Positions 1-7,621 of a DNA stretch of 17,501 nucleotides are shown here, one piece after another; position 1 is the stretch's first letter, and every line of letters begins with the position of its first letter. Origin of the DNA: Peptococcaceae bacterium (lineage in GTDB: Bacteria > Bacillota > Peptococcia > Peptococcales > Peptococcaceae); assembly GCA_017532485.1 (NCBI GenBank), contig JAFXJE010000106.1, positions 1 through 17,501 of the forward strand, given 5' to 3'. Made by a program: the position numbers and the translations under genes. The notes under the pieces are model-generated. The model made no database searches. It saw nothing but the letters and a program-made list of their open reading frames with translations, and was not told where the DNA came from.

Positions 1-1482
1 AAAATCATTTTTGCTAGCATCAGTTATTTGACCATTGGCAATATCTTGATATTTATTTGCATCATATAAACCTAAATGAAATGGGTCGGTGAAACCTTTA
101 ACAGTAATTTTTTCTGTTCCATCAGCAGTTGTCTGCTGGTCCCCATAAACATTTGGTGTTCCTTGATTCAACGCAGCTTCGTCCAAAGCAAAATGAGGCT
201 GGTCATTAGTATGCATAATCAAATAATCTGTAGTCGGTTCAAAAGCTTCATAGACATAAACAAATAATTCATCCTGAATATCTGTTGGGTTAGCCCTTGA
301 ATAAACCCTTACCTTTACTGGATGTTCTGGAGCTGTTACTTCATGAGCTGTCAATAAGCCAATCTGATTATTTTTCCTGCCTAAACTATCGCCACTAAAA
401 GAAACTATAGTATCATCATCAGATGCCCAAACTAAATCCCAAATATTAGTACCTGTCGGTTCAAATACAGGATGGAAGAAATAATTAGTTCCTTTGGCCA
501 TAGCTAAGGTTGATTCTCGAAAACTAATTCTGTTTAAAGTTACATCTTGCTGTTCATAATAAACATCTGCACCACTGCCACGATTACTGCCTACTACCGT
601 AAAAGTAATTTTCCCTAACTTAGCTCCTGCTGTTAAATTACTGTTGTCTGCTTCAGTATTTTTTTTGCATAAGCGAATTTTTAACGGTTCATTATGAGTC
701 ATCTTGACAACAATAGATTTACCGTTGGCAACCTTAGGATAAACAATATTGTTATAACTTTCTGTCTCCCCACTGTCTTGCTGAATAATAATTTCAGAAT
801 TTTGAATATTTTTATCTGTATTCAGTAATAAAGCATAAAAATTATCACGATACATACCTGTCGTGCCATCACGCTCGGTATCTAAAGCGATAACTACATT
901 TTCCCCGTCTTCAGCCGTACTATCTAACCAAACATAGAAAGTATCGTCGCCATCACCTTCCATGACATCTTGCTTTAAATTAACCACATTAGTACTAGTA
1001 TAAACTTGTCCAATACTGGAGCCATTATAAGTAACAGTCACTTCATAATTTTTACCCATACTATCAGTGATGCGCACCTTACCTAAAATAGGTGGTGGCA
1101 AAAGAATATCTGTAATGGCAGCATGATTGAGACTAATTTTCAAAGTAGCTACTGTATCTTTACCCATAGAAATTTCCGTACTGGTATCAGCAGCATCAAT
1201 AGTACTATTTTGCGGGGTAATAGCACTTCCCGCAATTTCTACTTTAAAGCAGGTTAAATAATCGCCAACCATAGAAATAGTCATATCTGCTTGGTCTGCC
1301 AAGCTATCCAGCGTAACTACAGCATAATCACTTTTATCGGTTAAATTAACTGCCGAAGTATTTATTCTAGTTACTACTGCAGCTTCAGCTGGTAAAACTG
1401 GTAAAATAGTCATGATAAACGCACACAAGACCAAAACAGCTGCCGTTTTCAATGTTTTTTTATTATTTATCCCATAAATCAT
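1..1482 (-). CDS. Secreted protein with BIG2 Ig-like domain (partial, C-terminus off left edge)
   Basis: An open frame of 494 codons runs from the ATG at 1482 to base 1 without a stop, so the C-terminus lies outside the window. An AGGAGGT ribosome site 8 bases upstream supports the start. Residues 1-34 form a signal peptide: a basic stretch (NNKKTLK), a hydrophobic core and a PAEA cleavage site after A34 for signal peptidase I; there is no lipobox. The mature protein is rich in Asp, Thr, Asn and Val and predicted beta-rich. Residues about 313-396 fit a bacterial Ig-like group 2 domain: STLAMAKGTNYFF, then DLVWASDDDTIVSF, then GLLTAHEV. The acidic GDGDDTF (about 176-182) may bind calcium. The start codon lies 20 bases inside the upstream SARP-type gene, so translation is probably coupled. 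It is likely an exported or cell-surface protein; partner and ligand are unknown. No cell-wall anchor can be judged because the end is missing. Confidence 0.85.
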   Translation of the reverse strand, partial: MIYGINNKKTLKTAAVLVLCAFIMTILPVLPAEAAVVTRINTSAVNLTDKSDYAVVTLDSLADQADMTISMVGDYLTCFKVEIAGSAITPQNSTIDAADTSTEISMGKDTVATLKISLNHAAITDILLPPPILGKVRITDSMGKNYEVTVTYNGSSIGQVYTSTNVVNLKQDVMEGDGDDTFYVWLDSTAEDGENVVIALDTERDGTTGMYRDNFYALLLNTDKNIQNSEIIIQQDSGETESYNNIVYPKVANGKSIVVKMTHNEPLKIRLCKKNTEADNSNLTAGAKLGKITFTVVGSNRGSGADVYYEQQDVTLNRISFRESTLAMAKGTNYFFHPVFEPTGTNIWDLVWASDDDTIVSFSGDSLGRKNNQIGLLTAHEVTAPEHPVKVRVYSRANPTDIQDELFVYVYEAFEPTTDYLIMHTNDQPHFALDEAALNQGTPNVYGDQQTTADGTEKITVKGFTDPFHLGLYDANKYQDIANGQITDASKNDF

Positions 1483-2266
1483 TATTGTTTACCTCCTGAA
1501 CCTCGTTATAGTTGTCTCCCAAATGACGCATAATCCAAGCTACACGCATTTCACCCCAACTATAGTCAATCATATACTCACCATCAAATTGATTAATGGC
1601 TTGTGGGTCATTTTTTAATAATTGATAAAAATCGCAATTAACTGCTTCCGGAATAATAGAACAGCTCCCTCGATTAACAACTAAAAAATCCAATTCATTT
1701 TTCGCAAGCAATGTTTTTATGTAACGCAATGCCTTACGATACAACTGTTTTACAGCTTCGTCATATTGTCTATTTTCCCATAAAACATCAATGGCTTCTG
1801 CCATAGTTACGGTACCACCTTGTCTGTCTATCAACAAAGCTAAAAGTTCTTTGGCTTTGGTGTTGCTGAAATGCAGCTTTTGTCCATCAACCATAACATC
1901 AAAACGACCAAAGGTTTTTACGACCACCTGCTTTTGCTTTATCTTGAACAAGTTTTGCAAATGTTCAACAGTTTGCAAAACTTGTTCTTTTTGATAAGGA
2001 TAAAGCAGATAGCCTACAGCACCCAAACGAAAAGCTGTATAGGCATCTTTTGTATCAGTCGCAGTCAAAATTACTGGTAACTGCGACGGTATGTTTATTT
2101 CAGATACTTGCTCCAAATCACAAATCACTAACTTTATTTCTTCTTCTGCCAAAGCATCTGAAACATTCTCCTTACTTAGCAGTACGGGACGATAGTCTTT
2201 TTGCAAAATTGCTGCCAAAACTTCAGTTTTTTCTCTATCTTGTTGAATAACAGCAATCTGAAACAT
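1463..2266 (-). CDS. SARP/BTAD-type transcriptional regulator with degenerate receiver domain
   Basis: This 267-residue cytoplasmic protein has two parts. Residues 1-110 resemble a response-regulator receiver: VICDLE puts D50 at the usual phospho-acceptor position and ILTAT gives the switch Thr T68. The conserved Lys is replaced by Tyr (YLLYPY, Y89), and the N-terminal acidic pair is reduced to QQD (residues 8-10). Residues about 115-190 form an OmpR-like winged helix (VKTFGRFDVMVDG, KAKELLALLIDRQGG, LYRKALRYIKTLL). The tail NQFDGEYMIDYSWGE matches the short BTAD-like end seen in SARP-type response regulators of Bacillota. It probably binds DNA and controls nearby genes, perhaps without phosphorylation. 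An AGGAGG site precedes the ATG, 11 bases separate it from the upstream coiled-coil gene, and its 3' end overlaps the secreted-protein start. Its target is not shown by the sequence. Confidence 0.85.
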   Translation of the reverse strand: MFQIAVIQQDREKTEVLAAILQKDYRPVLLSKENVSDALAEEEIKLVICDLEQVSEINIPSQLPVILTATDTKDAYTAFRLGAVGYLLYPYQKEQVLQTVEHLQNLFKIKQKQVVVKTFGRFDVMVDGQKLHFSNTKAKELLALLIDRQGGTVTMAEAIDVLWENRQYDEAVKQLYRKALRYIKTLLAKNELDFLVVNRGSCSIIPEAVNCDFYQLLKNDPQAINQFDGEYMIDYSWGEMRVAWIMRHLGDNYNEVQEVNNNDLWDK

Positions 2267-2277
2267 GACATTTCCTC

Positions 2278-3918
2278 CTAGCCTGCATTAATTCTAATAG
2301 CATTTTCCGGTTTTAAAACATTATCCATAGCTTCAACAAATTCTTGGTATGACGGTGTGTATTCCGTCCAAACTTTGTTGTCGGTGTAAGGAATGTGTAA
2401 AATTTCGCCATTTTCATCCAGCAACGGCAAATAAACACATCCCGTCAGCATTTTTGTTAAATATGGATTACTATTGCCCAAATTAACAATCTGCCAGTTT
2501 TTATCATCCGTCTTAGCTAAATATACAGGAATAGTTTCGGTATGATTTTTTTCAACTTTACTCAATTTTTCCTGCAAAATTGCAACTAAACTGTCTTCCA
2601 AATCAGCATCGGTATATTTACCGGAAAAATATGCTAAATAATTGTCTTTACGATATTGTTCCAGAGCATCATTCATGGCTAACCCTAAATCGTAGTTAGT
2701 AATTTCCACATCAATCCGCATTTGTTCCCCTACTCTTGTTCCGTTACTCAAGACCTTATAATCAATATCGTAAATCTTACTTTCCATAATTTCTTTGACT
2801 GGTGCAAAATTTTCCTGTTCCATAATCTTATCCGCAATAAATGAATATTCACCCGCACCATACTGATGCAGCATTTCTTCATCTTGCTGGCTGAACGCCA
2901 ATAAATAACGGTCTACTACTTTATGAGCAGGTACAGGTCCAAATTGTGTCCACAAGAAAGCCCCTGTCCCTATCACTGTCAACAATGCCAGCAGCAGTAC
3001 GGAAGCAACAACAAATAAATTTATTGTTTTCCCGTTAAAAAGCATAACATAATCAAAGCGTGCTAAAAATTCAGGAAAACTTTCTTTAAAAGGTTTTTTC
3101 TCTTTTTTATTTCTTTTTTTGCCCCTACTAGCCAATCTAATTTCTTTTAAATCTTTTGGCTTAACTTTTTTTGCCTTTTCTTTAGCTTGTTCGCGCAGCT
3201 CTTTACTTTTAATTTTTTGAGCAGCTCGCTGTTCAGCCCGAATTACTTTTTGTTCTTCTTTTCTTTTTTTATCATCAGCTTTCTCTTGTTCGATCCGAGC
3301 CTTTTCTGCTGCAATCCACTCAGGGTCGCTTTTACGAATATTTTCTGTACCACGATTGAGCATTTTATCATAACGCTCTTTTAAGCGTTCCAGTTGACTT
3401 ACTTCTTTTACCGAAATCTCATCAATTTTTTGATTGATTTTCTGTTCCATTTCGGCTATATACTTCTCAACCTTAGCTGACTCTTGCGAAAACTGATATT
3501 TATAATCATTCTTATGCTTTTTAGCTTCAATTTTCTTTAACTTTTTGACTTTAGCTTGTTGCTTTTTAACTTGTTTCTTTTTCAGCTTAACTTTTTTCTT
3601 CGCTGCTTTCTTTGCCCGTTTTTCTTTATTTTTCTCCAGCTTTTGCTGCTTGCGCCATTTCGGGTCTTTCTTTTGCAGTTTTTTCTCTATTTTTTTTAAT
3701 TTTTCTTCTTCTTTTTTAGCCAGACGTTCTAGTTTATTCTTTAATGCTTCTTGATCATTGCTGTTTTTTTGACGAATTTTAGCTTCTTTTTTTTGGTAAG
3801 AAATTTCTGCCCGTTCTTGATATTCCTTAATTCGTTTTTCTAAATCGGTTAATACTTCTTCAGCTTTCTGTTTTTCATCTTCTTTTTTATCTTGTTGTTT
3901 ATTATTTCCCATTGCCAA
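2278..3918 (-). CDS. Membrane-anchored, highly charged coiled-coil protein with extracytoplasmic NTF2-like domain
   Basis: This 546-residue protein is of unknown function. Residues 1-285 are almost entirely Lys, Glu, Gln, Arg and Ala and should form long coiled coil; about 99-137 is extremely Lys-rich and histone-like. Two DPxW motifs (KKDPKWRK at 83-90, KSDPEWIA at 196-203) sit in similar charged settings. One hydrophobic segment (about 299-323, FVVASVLLLALL) follows basic residues, so the charged part should be cytoplasmic. Residues about 328-546 then lie outside and begin HKVVDRYLLAFSQQDEEML, the pattern of NTF2-like/DUF4878-type domains. The start is taken as TTG at 3918, placed 7 bases after a GGGGGG tract; an ATG at 3912 would be 13 bases away. 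It is the first gene of a tight group with the SARP-type regulator and the secreted BIG2 protein. A scaffold, nucleic-acid-binding or envelope-sensing role is possible but unproven. Confidence 0.8.
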   Translation of the reverse strand: MAMGNNKQQDKKEDEKQKAEEVLTDLEKRIKEYQERAEISYQKKEAKIRQKNSNDQEALKNKLERLAKKEEEKLKKIEKKLQKKDPKWRKQQKLEKNKEKRAKKAAKKKVKLKKKQVKKQQAKVKKLKKIEAKKHKNDYKYQFSQESAKVEKYIAEMEQKINQKIDEISVKEVSQLERLKERYDKMLNRGTENIRKSDPEWIAAEKARIEQEKADDKKRKEEQKVIRAEQRAAQKIKSKELREQAKEKAKKVKPKDLKEIRLASRGKKRNKKEKKPFKESFPEFLARFDYVMLFNGKTINLFVVASVLLLALLTVIGTGAFLWTQFGPVPAHKVVDRYLLAFSQQDEEMLHQYGAGEYSFIADKIMEQENFAPVKEIMESKIYDIDYKVLSNGTRVGEQMRIDVEITNYDLGLAMNDALEQYRKDNYLAYFSGKYTDADLEDSLVAILQEKLSKVEKNHTETIPVYLAKTDDKNWQIVNLGNSNPYLTKMLTGCVYLPLLDENGEILHIPYTDNKVWTEYTPSYQEFVEAMDNVLKPENAIRINAG

Positions 3919-4036
3919 GAAATATCCCCCCTCAGCGATTTAGATTTTGATATACCTCTATTACTATTTATCGTCTGCTCATCCTATTTTTTTAGTCTTT
4001 TCAACAAGCTTTTTATCATTTTAGCCTAAATATTTG

Positions 4037-5455
4037 TTACTTTTCTTCCAATGTACTATCCATATTTTCATAGAAAAATGGCATCAATAAAACAACCTTT
4101 GTACCTTCACCTTCGGTACTGTCAATCAACATTTTTCCACCGTGCAGTTCCATAATTTCACTGGCTATTGATAAACCAAGACCGGTACCGCTTTTCATGC
4201 TGCTGCCCTTATAAAACTTCTCTTTCACTCGCTGTAAATCTTCTGGAGAAATCCCAGCACCATTATCTTCAACAATCATAACCATCTGATCATCCAAGAC
4301 CTGACTGCTGATTTTAATTTCCGCCTGTGGTCTGCCAACTGTAAATTTCAAAGCATTATCAATAACATTAATCAGCACTTGTTTCAAACGGTTATAATCA
4401 GCAAAAACCCAAGTTTCTTCGCTGTCTAAAATCAGGCTCATTTTCACTTTTTCTTTTCTCATCCTAGCTGCGAACTGGTCACTAATGTTCATCAATAAAG
4501 TATTAATCGCAAATTCCTCTTTATTCAACTCTATCCGATGAGCTTGCAGTTTAGAGAAATCTAATAAGTCATTAACTAAGACAATCAAACGGTCTGTTTC
4601 TTTACTGATAATTTGCAGACCTGTTTCCAAAACAGCCGTTTCTTCCGGTGCTTCTTGAATAGTTTCTGCCCAACCCTTGATAGAAGTCAAAGGTGTACGC
4701 AGCTCATGGGAAATAGAAGAAATAAATTCACTTTTAGCCCTGTCCAATTCAGTAATTTTCTTTGTCATGGTGTTCACTGTATCCACCAACTGACCTATTT
4801 CATCATCATGATACTTGATTGCCGTAACTTTGAAATTACCTTGACCTACTTCTTCTGTTACTCTAATCAATTCGTGGATAGGTTTTAAAATTTGACCGGA
4901 TATTTTCCACCCAAAAAGAACGCAAAGTGCCAAAACTATCGAACCTATAAAAATAGCCAAACCTACATAACGCAACACCATCTGATTAGCCGCCGTTAAA
5001 CTGGAAACATAGCGCAAAACACCTACTACTTCATTTTCCTGATAAATAGGTGCTGAAACTGCGATAATGCGTTCATTCAACTCACTTTTACCTTTCCAAA
5101 CGGCAGTTTTTCCATTTAGCGCCTGCGAGTAGTCCCAATTTGTAATTTTCTGTTCTCCAGAAATACCAGTATTATCAATAACGACATTGCCTTTCAAGTC
5201 AATAACTTCAATCAAAGCATTTTCTTCTGCATCCATATTTTCAAAGATAAAATTGGATTTAGCATAAATATCACCACGGTCACCATAACGGCTAAAAAAA
5301 TCCGCCGATGTTTCCACAGAATTTGTTAAAGTCTGCTCTATACCACCAATGTAATATTGATTAATAACGAAAATAAACAAAGTCTCTAAGACAATCAGGA
5401 CAAATAAACTAATAACGACATAATTGGCAATCAGCCTATTCCGAATATTATGCAA
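4037..5455 (-). CDS. Sensor histidine kinase (HAMP, HisKA, HATPase)
   Basis: This membrane sensor kinase autophosphorylates and passes phosphate to the response regulator encoded just upstream. Numbered from the TTG at 5455, it has TM1 at about 12-33 and an extracytoplasmic domain of about 130 residues with a Cache-like strand (IEVIDLKGNVVIDNTG). TM2 is at about 163-183, HAMP at about 184-236, and the H box ISHELRTPLTSIKGW contains His250. The N box (NVIDNALKFT) and G boxes (VEDNGAGIS, GTGLGLSIA) follow; there is no PAS domain. An in-frame ATG at 5497 would add 14 residues but overlap the regulator gene by 40 bases and lacks a clear ribosome site. The TTG lies 2 bases after the regulator stop, 12 bases from GGGGAGG, and gives the usual short basic N-terminus (HNIRNRLIANY). 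The stimulus is unknown. About 118 bases without a clear terminator follow it. Confidence 0.93.
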   Translation of the reverse strand: MHNIRNRLIANYVVISLFVLIVLETLFIFVINQYYIGGIEQTLTNSVETSADFFSRYGDRGDIYAKSNFIFENMDAEENALIEVIDLKGNVVIDNTGISGEQKITNWDYSQALNGKTAVWKGKSELNERIIAVSAPIYQENEVVGVLRYVSSLTAANQMVLRYVGLAIFIGSIVLALCVLFGWKISGQILKPIHELIRVTEEVGQGNFKVTAIKYHDDEIGQLVDTVNTMTKKITELDRAKSEFISSISHELRTPLTSIKGWAETIQEAPEETAVLETGLQIISKETDRLIVLVNDLLDFSKLQAHRIELNKEEFAINTLLMNISDQFAARMRKEKVKMSLILDSEETWVFADYNRLKQVLINVIDNALKFTVGRPQAEIKISSQVLDDQMVMIVEDNGAGISPEDLQRVKEKFYKGSSMKSGTGLGLSIASEIMELHGGKMLIDSTEGEGTKVVLLMPFFYENMDSTLEEK

Positions 5456-5457
5456 TC

Positions 5458-6165
5458 TTATTCGCCGCCTCCCCACCAACGGTAACCATAACCCCATACT
5501 TTTTCAATATATTTTGGATTAGATGGGTCTTCTTCAATTTTTTGTCTAATACGTCTAATGTTTACGTCTACAATTTTAAAATCACCAACATAATTATAGC
5601 CCCAAACATTTTGTAAAATCTCATCGCGATGAACTGCTTTATTGGCATTTTCCATAAAGTATTTAACCAAAGCAAATTCAATCGGTGTTAATTCAATTTC
5701 TTCGCCATCTTTCAACAATTTCCGTTCATCTTGTAAAATTACAAACTTACCAGAAACAATCTGTTTTGACTCTTGTTCTTTTGACATATGTGGCTGTTCT
5801 ACAATATTCAAACGCCGTAGCAACGCATTAATGCGTGCTGTCAACTCCTTAGGACTAAATGGCTTAACAATATAGTCATCTGCCCCCAGCTCCAAACCTT
5901 CGATTTTATTATCTTCCTGACCTTTTGCTGTTAACATAATAATACCCAAAGCAGGATATTTTTCACGTGCCTGTTTGCATACCTCAAAGCCACTAATTCC
6001 AGGCAGCATAACATCCAGCAACGCCAAATCTACCGTTTCATCTAACTTTTCTAAAGCTTCTTCGCCACTAGCAGCTTCAATCACATCAAAATTATTGCGC
6101 TTTAAATTAATCAAAATAAAGCTGCGAATAGACTCCTCGTCTTCCAATACCAATATTTTCGTCAT
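5458..6165 (-). CDS. OmpR/PhoB-family response regulator
   Basis: This 235-residue DNA-binding response regulator is the cognate partner of the downstream histidine kinase. The receiver domain (about 1-120) is intact: acidic pair E8/D9 in LVLEDEES, phospho-acceptor D51 in LLDVMLPG, switch T79 in IIMLTAKG and Lys101 in IVKPFSP. The C-terminal winged helix (about 140-235) carries LTPIEFALVKYFM, the recognition region VDVNIRRIRQKIEED and the closing hairpin VWGYGYRW, all typical of OmpR/PhoB/WalR proteins. The start is firm: TGGAGGT precedes the ATG, which overlaps the stop of the lipoprotein gene as TAATG, implying translational coupling. I give no symbol because WalR, PhoP, ResD and similar proteins cannot be told apart here; the absence of yycH/yycI-type neighbours argues against walRK. 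It may regulate its own operon (see the direct repeat near 7500). Confidence 0.95.
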   Translation of the reverse strand: MTKILVLEDEESIRSFILINLKRNNFDVIEAASGEEALEKLDETVDLALLDVMLPGISGFEVCKQAREKYPALGIIMLTAKGQEDNKIEGLELGADDYIVKPFSPKELTARINALLRRLNIVEQPHMSKEQESKQIVSGKFVILQDERKLLKDGEEIELTPIEFALVKYFMENANKAVHRDEILQNVWGYNYVGDFKIVDVNIRRIRQKIEEDPSNPKYIEKVWGYGYRWWGGGE

Positions 6166-7484
6166 TATGATTTACCTCCATCTATTTTTAGGCACGAAAT
6201 TAGTTTTGATTGGTCAATATTCAAAATTTCTGCCTGCTGACTATTAATTTTAGCCAAATAAATCTTGTTTTTGCTTGGACTATTGCCTAAGATAATGACT
6301 TGGTCTTGCTCTACTTCTTTTTCCCAAGATAACTGGTCCACTGCTGCAATAGCAAATACTTCCTGCTGTTTGCCATCGTCATCAAATAAATAAAACTCTG
6401 TCCAAATAATATTGTCTATTAAATTAAAGCGATAATAAAGCTGCTCCAACCAGTCGACATCAAGAACGAAGCGATAACCTTCCGTACTATTTTCTAATAC
6501 AGCATTAACCTTTTGTAATTCTTTATCGCCATCCCACTGCAACCAAACACGAAGATAGTCTTGATAATTTTTAGCTGTATTATTTTCCTCTGGCGTCCAC
6601 ATAGAACAAACTTCCAAAACTCCATCAGCATTCGTGTCCTCAAATATATTTATCTTTTGCATATCAGCTTCATCGTACATTAAAGGATACTCTGTTTTTA
6701 ACTGCAGCTTATTTTCTTCATTAGTCAAAATCAAAATATTAGTAAAATGATTATGGCGCATCGCTGCCATTAAACCATATTCCTTTTCACTCACTCGACC
6801 ATATCGCAAAGCATTGCAATAACCAGAAAAAACCTTTTGGTCAGTGATTTGCAAAGTATCTTCCTGCATCGTATACAACTCAATTGTACTGCTGCCTACC
6901 AAAGAACTGATATCCATAGTAGCCGCAATTAATAAAGGCTTTTCCTTAGACATTTCAGCTAATAAAATTTGCTCATAATCAAGAGGTTTATCTTTTGTTA
7001 CTTCGATAATTTGCTCATTATACATTTGATACACATTTAATTCTTTTGAAGATCCATAACCAGTTTTTACCCCAAAAAGCAATTCATTGCCCGGCTGACT
7101 GTCCAAATCCGTTACTTCAAAGTAATCTATATCTGTACCATAAGCAACTACTTTGTGCTGCAAATTCCATTCTCCTGCAGCTTGACGCAAAATCATAAAA
7201 CCCAAGACAAATTTGCTTTCCTTGCTGCGATAAAAAGCTACGATCTCATCCTTACCGTCATTATCCAAATCCTCAAACAAATAAGCTCTGCTCAACTGTT
7301 GATTAGCCGGCGTAATCAGTACCTCTTCATTATCCAAAAAAGAAGTTATCATCTGCCGCTGCTGCACCTGTTCTTGCGTTGAAAGGGGCGCTGTAATTAA
7401 GCTCTCCGGTGTCGCCATGTTAAAAGAACAGCCACCTAATAAAAACGCCCAACCAACAAGTAAAATTGAAAGATATTTTTTCAT
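6165..7484 (-). CDS. Lipoprotein with VCBS/FG-GAP-like calcium motifs, first gene of the two-component operon
   Basis: This 439-residue exported lipoprotein has the signal peptide MKKYLSILLVGWAFLLGGC, with lipobox L16-G17-G18-C19, so it should be lipid-anchored outside the cytoplasmic membrane. The mature part holds repeated beta-propeller-type acidic loops resembling FG-GAP/VCBS calcium sites: LFEDLDNDGKDEIVAFY (about 69-85), VTDLDSQPGNELLFG (about 124-138), IFEDTNADGVLEV (about 280) and a weaker YLFDDDGKQQEVFAI near the C-terminus. No catalytic motif is apparent. The start follows an AGGTGA ribosome site, and the stop overlaps the response-regulator ATG by one base. Being co-translated with a two-component system suggests a sensory or accessory role, or an output of the system; both are inferences. 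Confidence 0.88.
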   Translation of the reverse strand: MKKYLSILLVGWAFLLGGCSFNMATPESLITAPLSTQEQVQQRQMITSFLDNEEVLITPANQQLSRAYLFEDLDNDGKDEIVAFYRSKESKFVLGFMILRQAAGEWNLQHKVVAYGTDIDYFEVTDLDSQPGNELLFGVKTGYGSSKELNVYQMYNEQIIEVTKDKPLDYEQILLAEMSKEKPLLIAATMDISSLVGSSTIELYTMQEDTLQITDQKVFSGYCNALRYGRVSEKEYGLMAAMRHNHFTNILILTNEENKLQLKTEYPLMYDEADMQKINIFEDTNADGVLEVCSMWTPEENNTAKNYQDYLRVWLQWDGDKELQKVNAVLENSTEGYRFVLDVDWLEQLYYRFNLIDNIIWTEFYLFDDDGKQQEVFAIAAVDQLSWEKEVEQDQVIILGNSPSKNKIYLAKINSQQAEILNIDQSKLISCLKIDGGKS

Positions 7485-7490
7485 GGTTAT

Positions 7491-7507
7491 TCGTCACCTA
7501 ATCGTCA
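7491..7507 (-). promoter_or_regulatory. Direct repeat, possible response-regulator operator
   Basis: On the minus strand TGACGA occurs twice with an 11-base period (7507-7502 and 7496-7491), and 8 of 11 positions of the full unit match. It lies between the promoter and the start codon of the lipoprotein gene. OmpR/PhoB-type regulators bind direct repeats with this period. Part of the second copy overlaps the AGGTGA ribosome site, so chance remains possible. Confidence 0.3.
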
Positions 7508-7521
7508 AAATATTACCCCTT

Positions 7522-7530
7522 ATTATACCA
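7522..7530 (-). promoter_or_regulatory. Extended -10 promoter of the lipoprotein-regulator-kinase operon
   Basis: The minus strand reads TGGTATAAT: a perfect -10 hexamer (7527-7522) with the TGn extension just upstream. No good -35 box stands at 16-18 bases, as is common for extended -10 promoters. The expected start of transcription is near 7515, leaving a leader of about 30 bases. Confidence 0.65.
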
Positions 7531-7577
7531 TATGGAAAGCAACATGGCTACAACCAGTTAGTTTCCACAACAACACA

Positions 7578-7616
7578 AAAGGCTTACCTACTGCTTCACG
7601 CAATAGGTAAGCCTTT
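7578..7616 (-). terminator. Rho-independent terminator of the tig-clpP-clpX operon
   Basis: A perfect 13-bp stem (AAAGGCTTACCTA, 7616-7604, with 7590-7578) closes a 13-base loop just after the clpX stop. On the minus strand it is followed by a T-rich run (TTTTGTGTTGTTG). It separates the protease operon from the two-component operon. Confidence 0.8.
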
Positions 7617-7621
7617 ATAAC

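Noticed and set aside
76..267. Plus-strand open frame of 63 codons
   Set aside because: It lies inside the secreted-protein gene on the other strand, has no ribosome site and no recognisable protein pattern.
3545..3754. Plus-strand frame rich in Phe, Ser and Leu that looks like a membrane peptide
   Set aside because: It is the complement of the Lys/Glu-rich coiled-coil gene; AAA/GAA codons read backward give Phe and Ser runs.
3919..4036. Terminator or promoter between the kinase and the coiled-coil gene
   Set aside because: No hairpin with a T-tract and no convincing -35/-10 pair was found; whether the two operons are joined remains open.
4037..6165. Assignment of the two-component system as walRK
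   Set aside because: The receiver and kinase are WalRK-like in general style, but there is no PAS domain and no yycHI or yycJ neighbours, so the identity is not supported.
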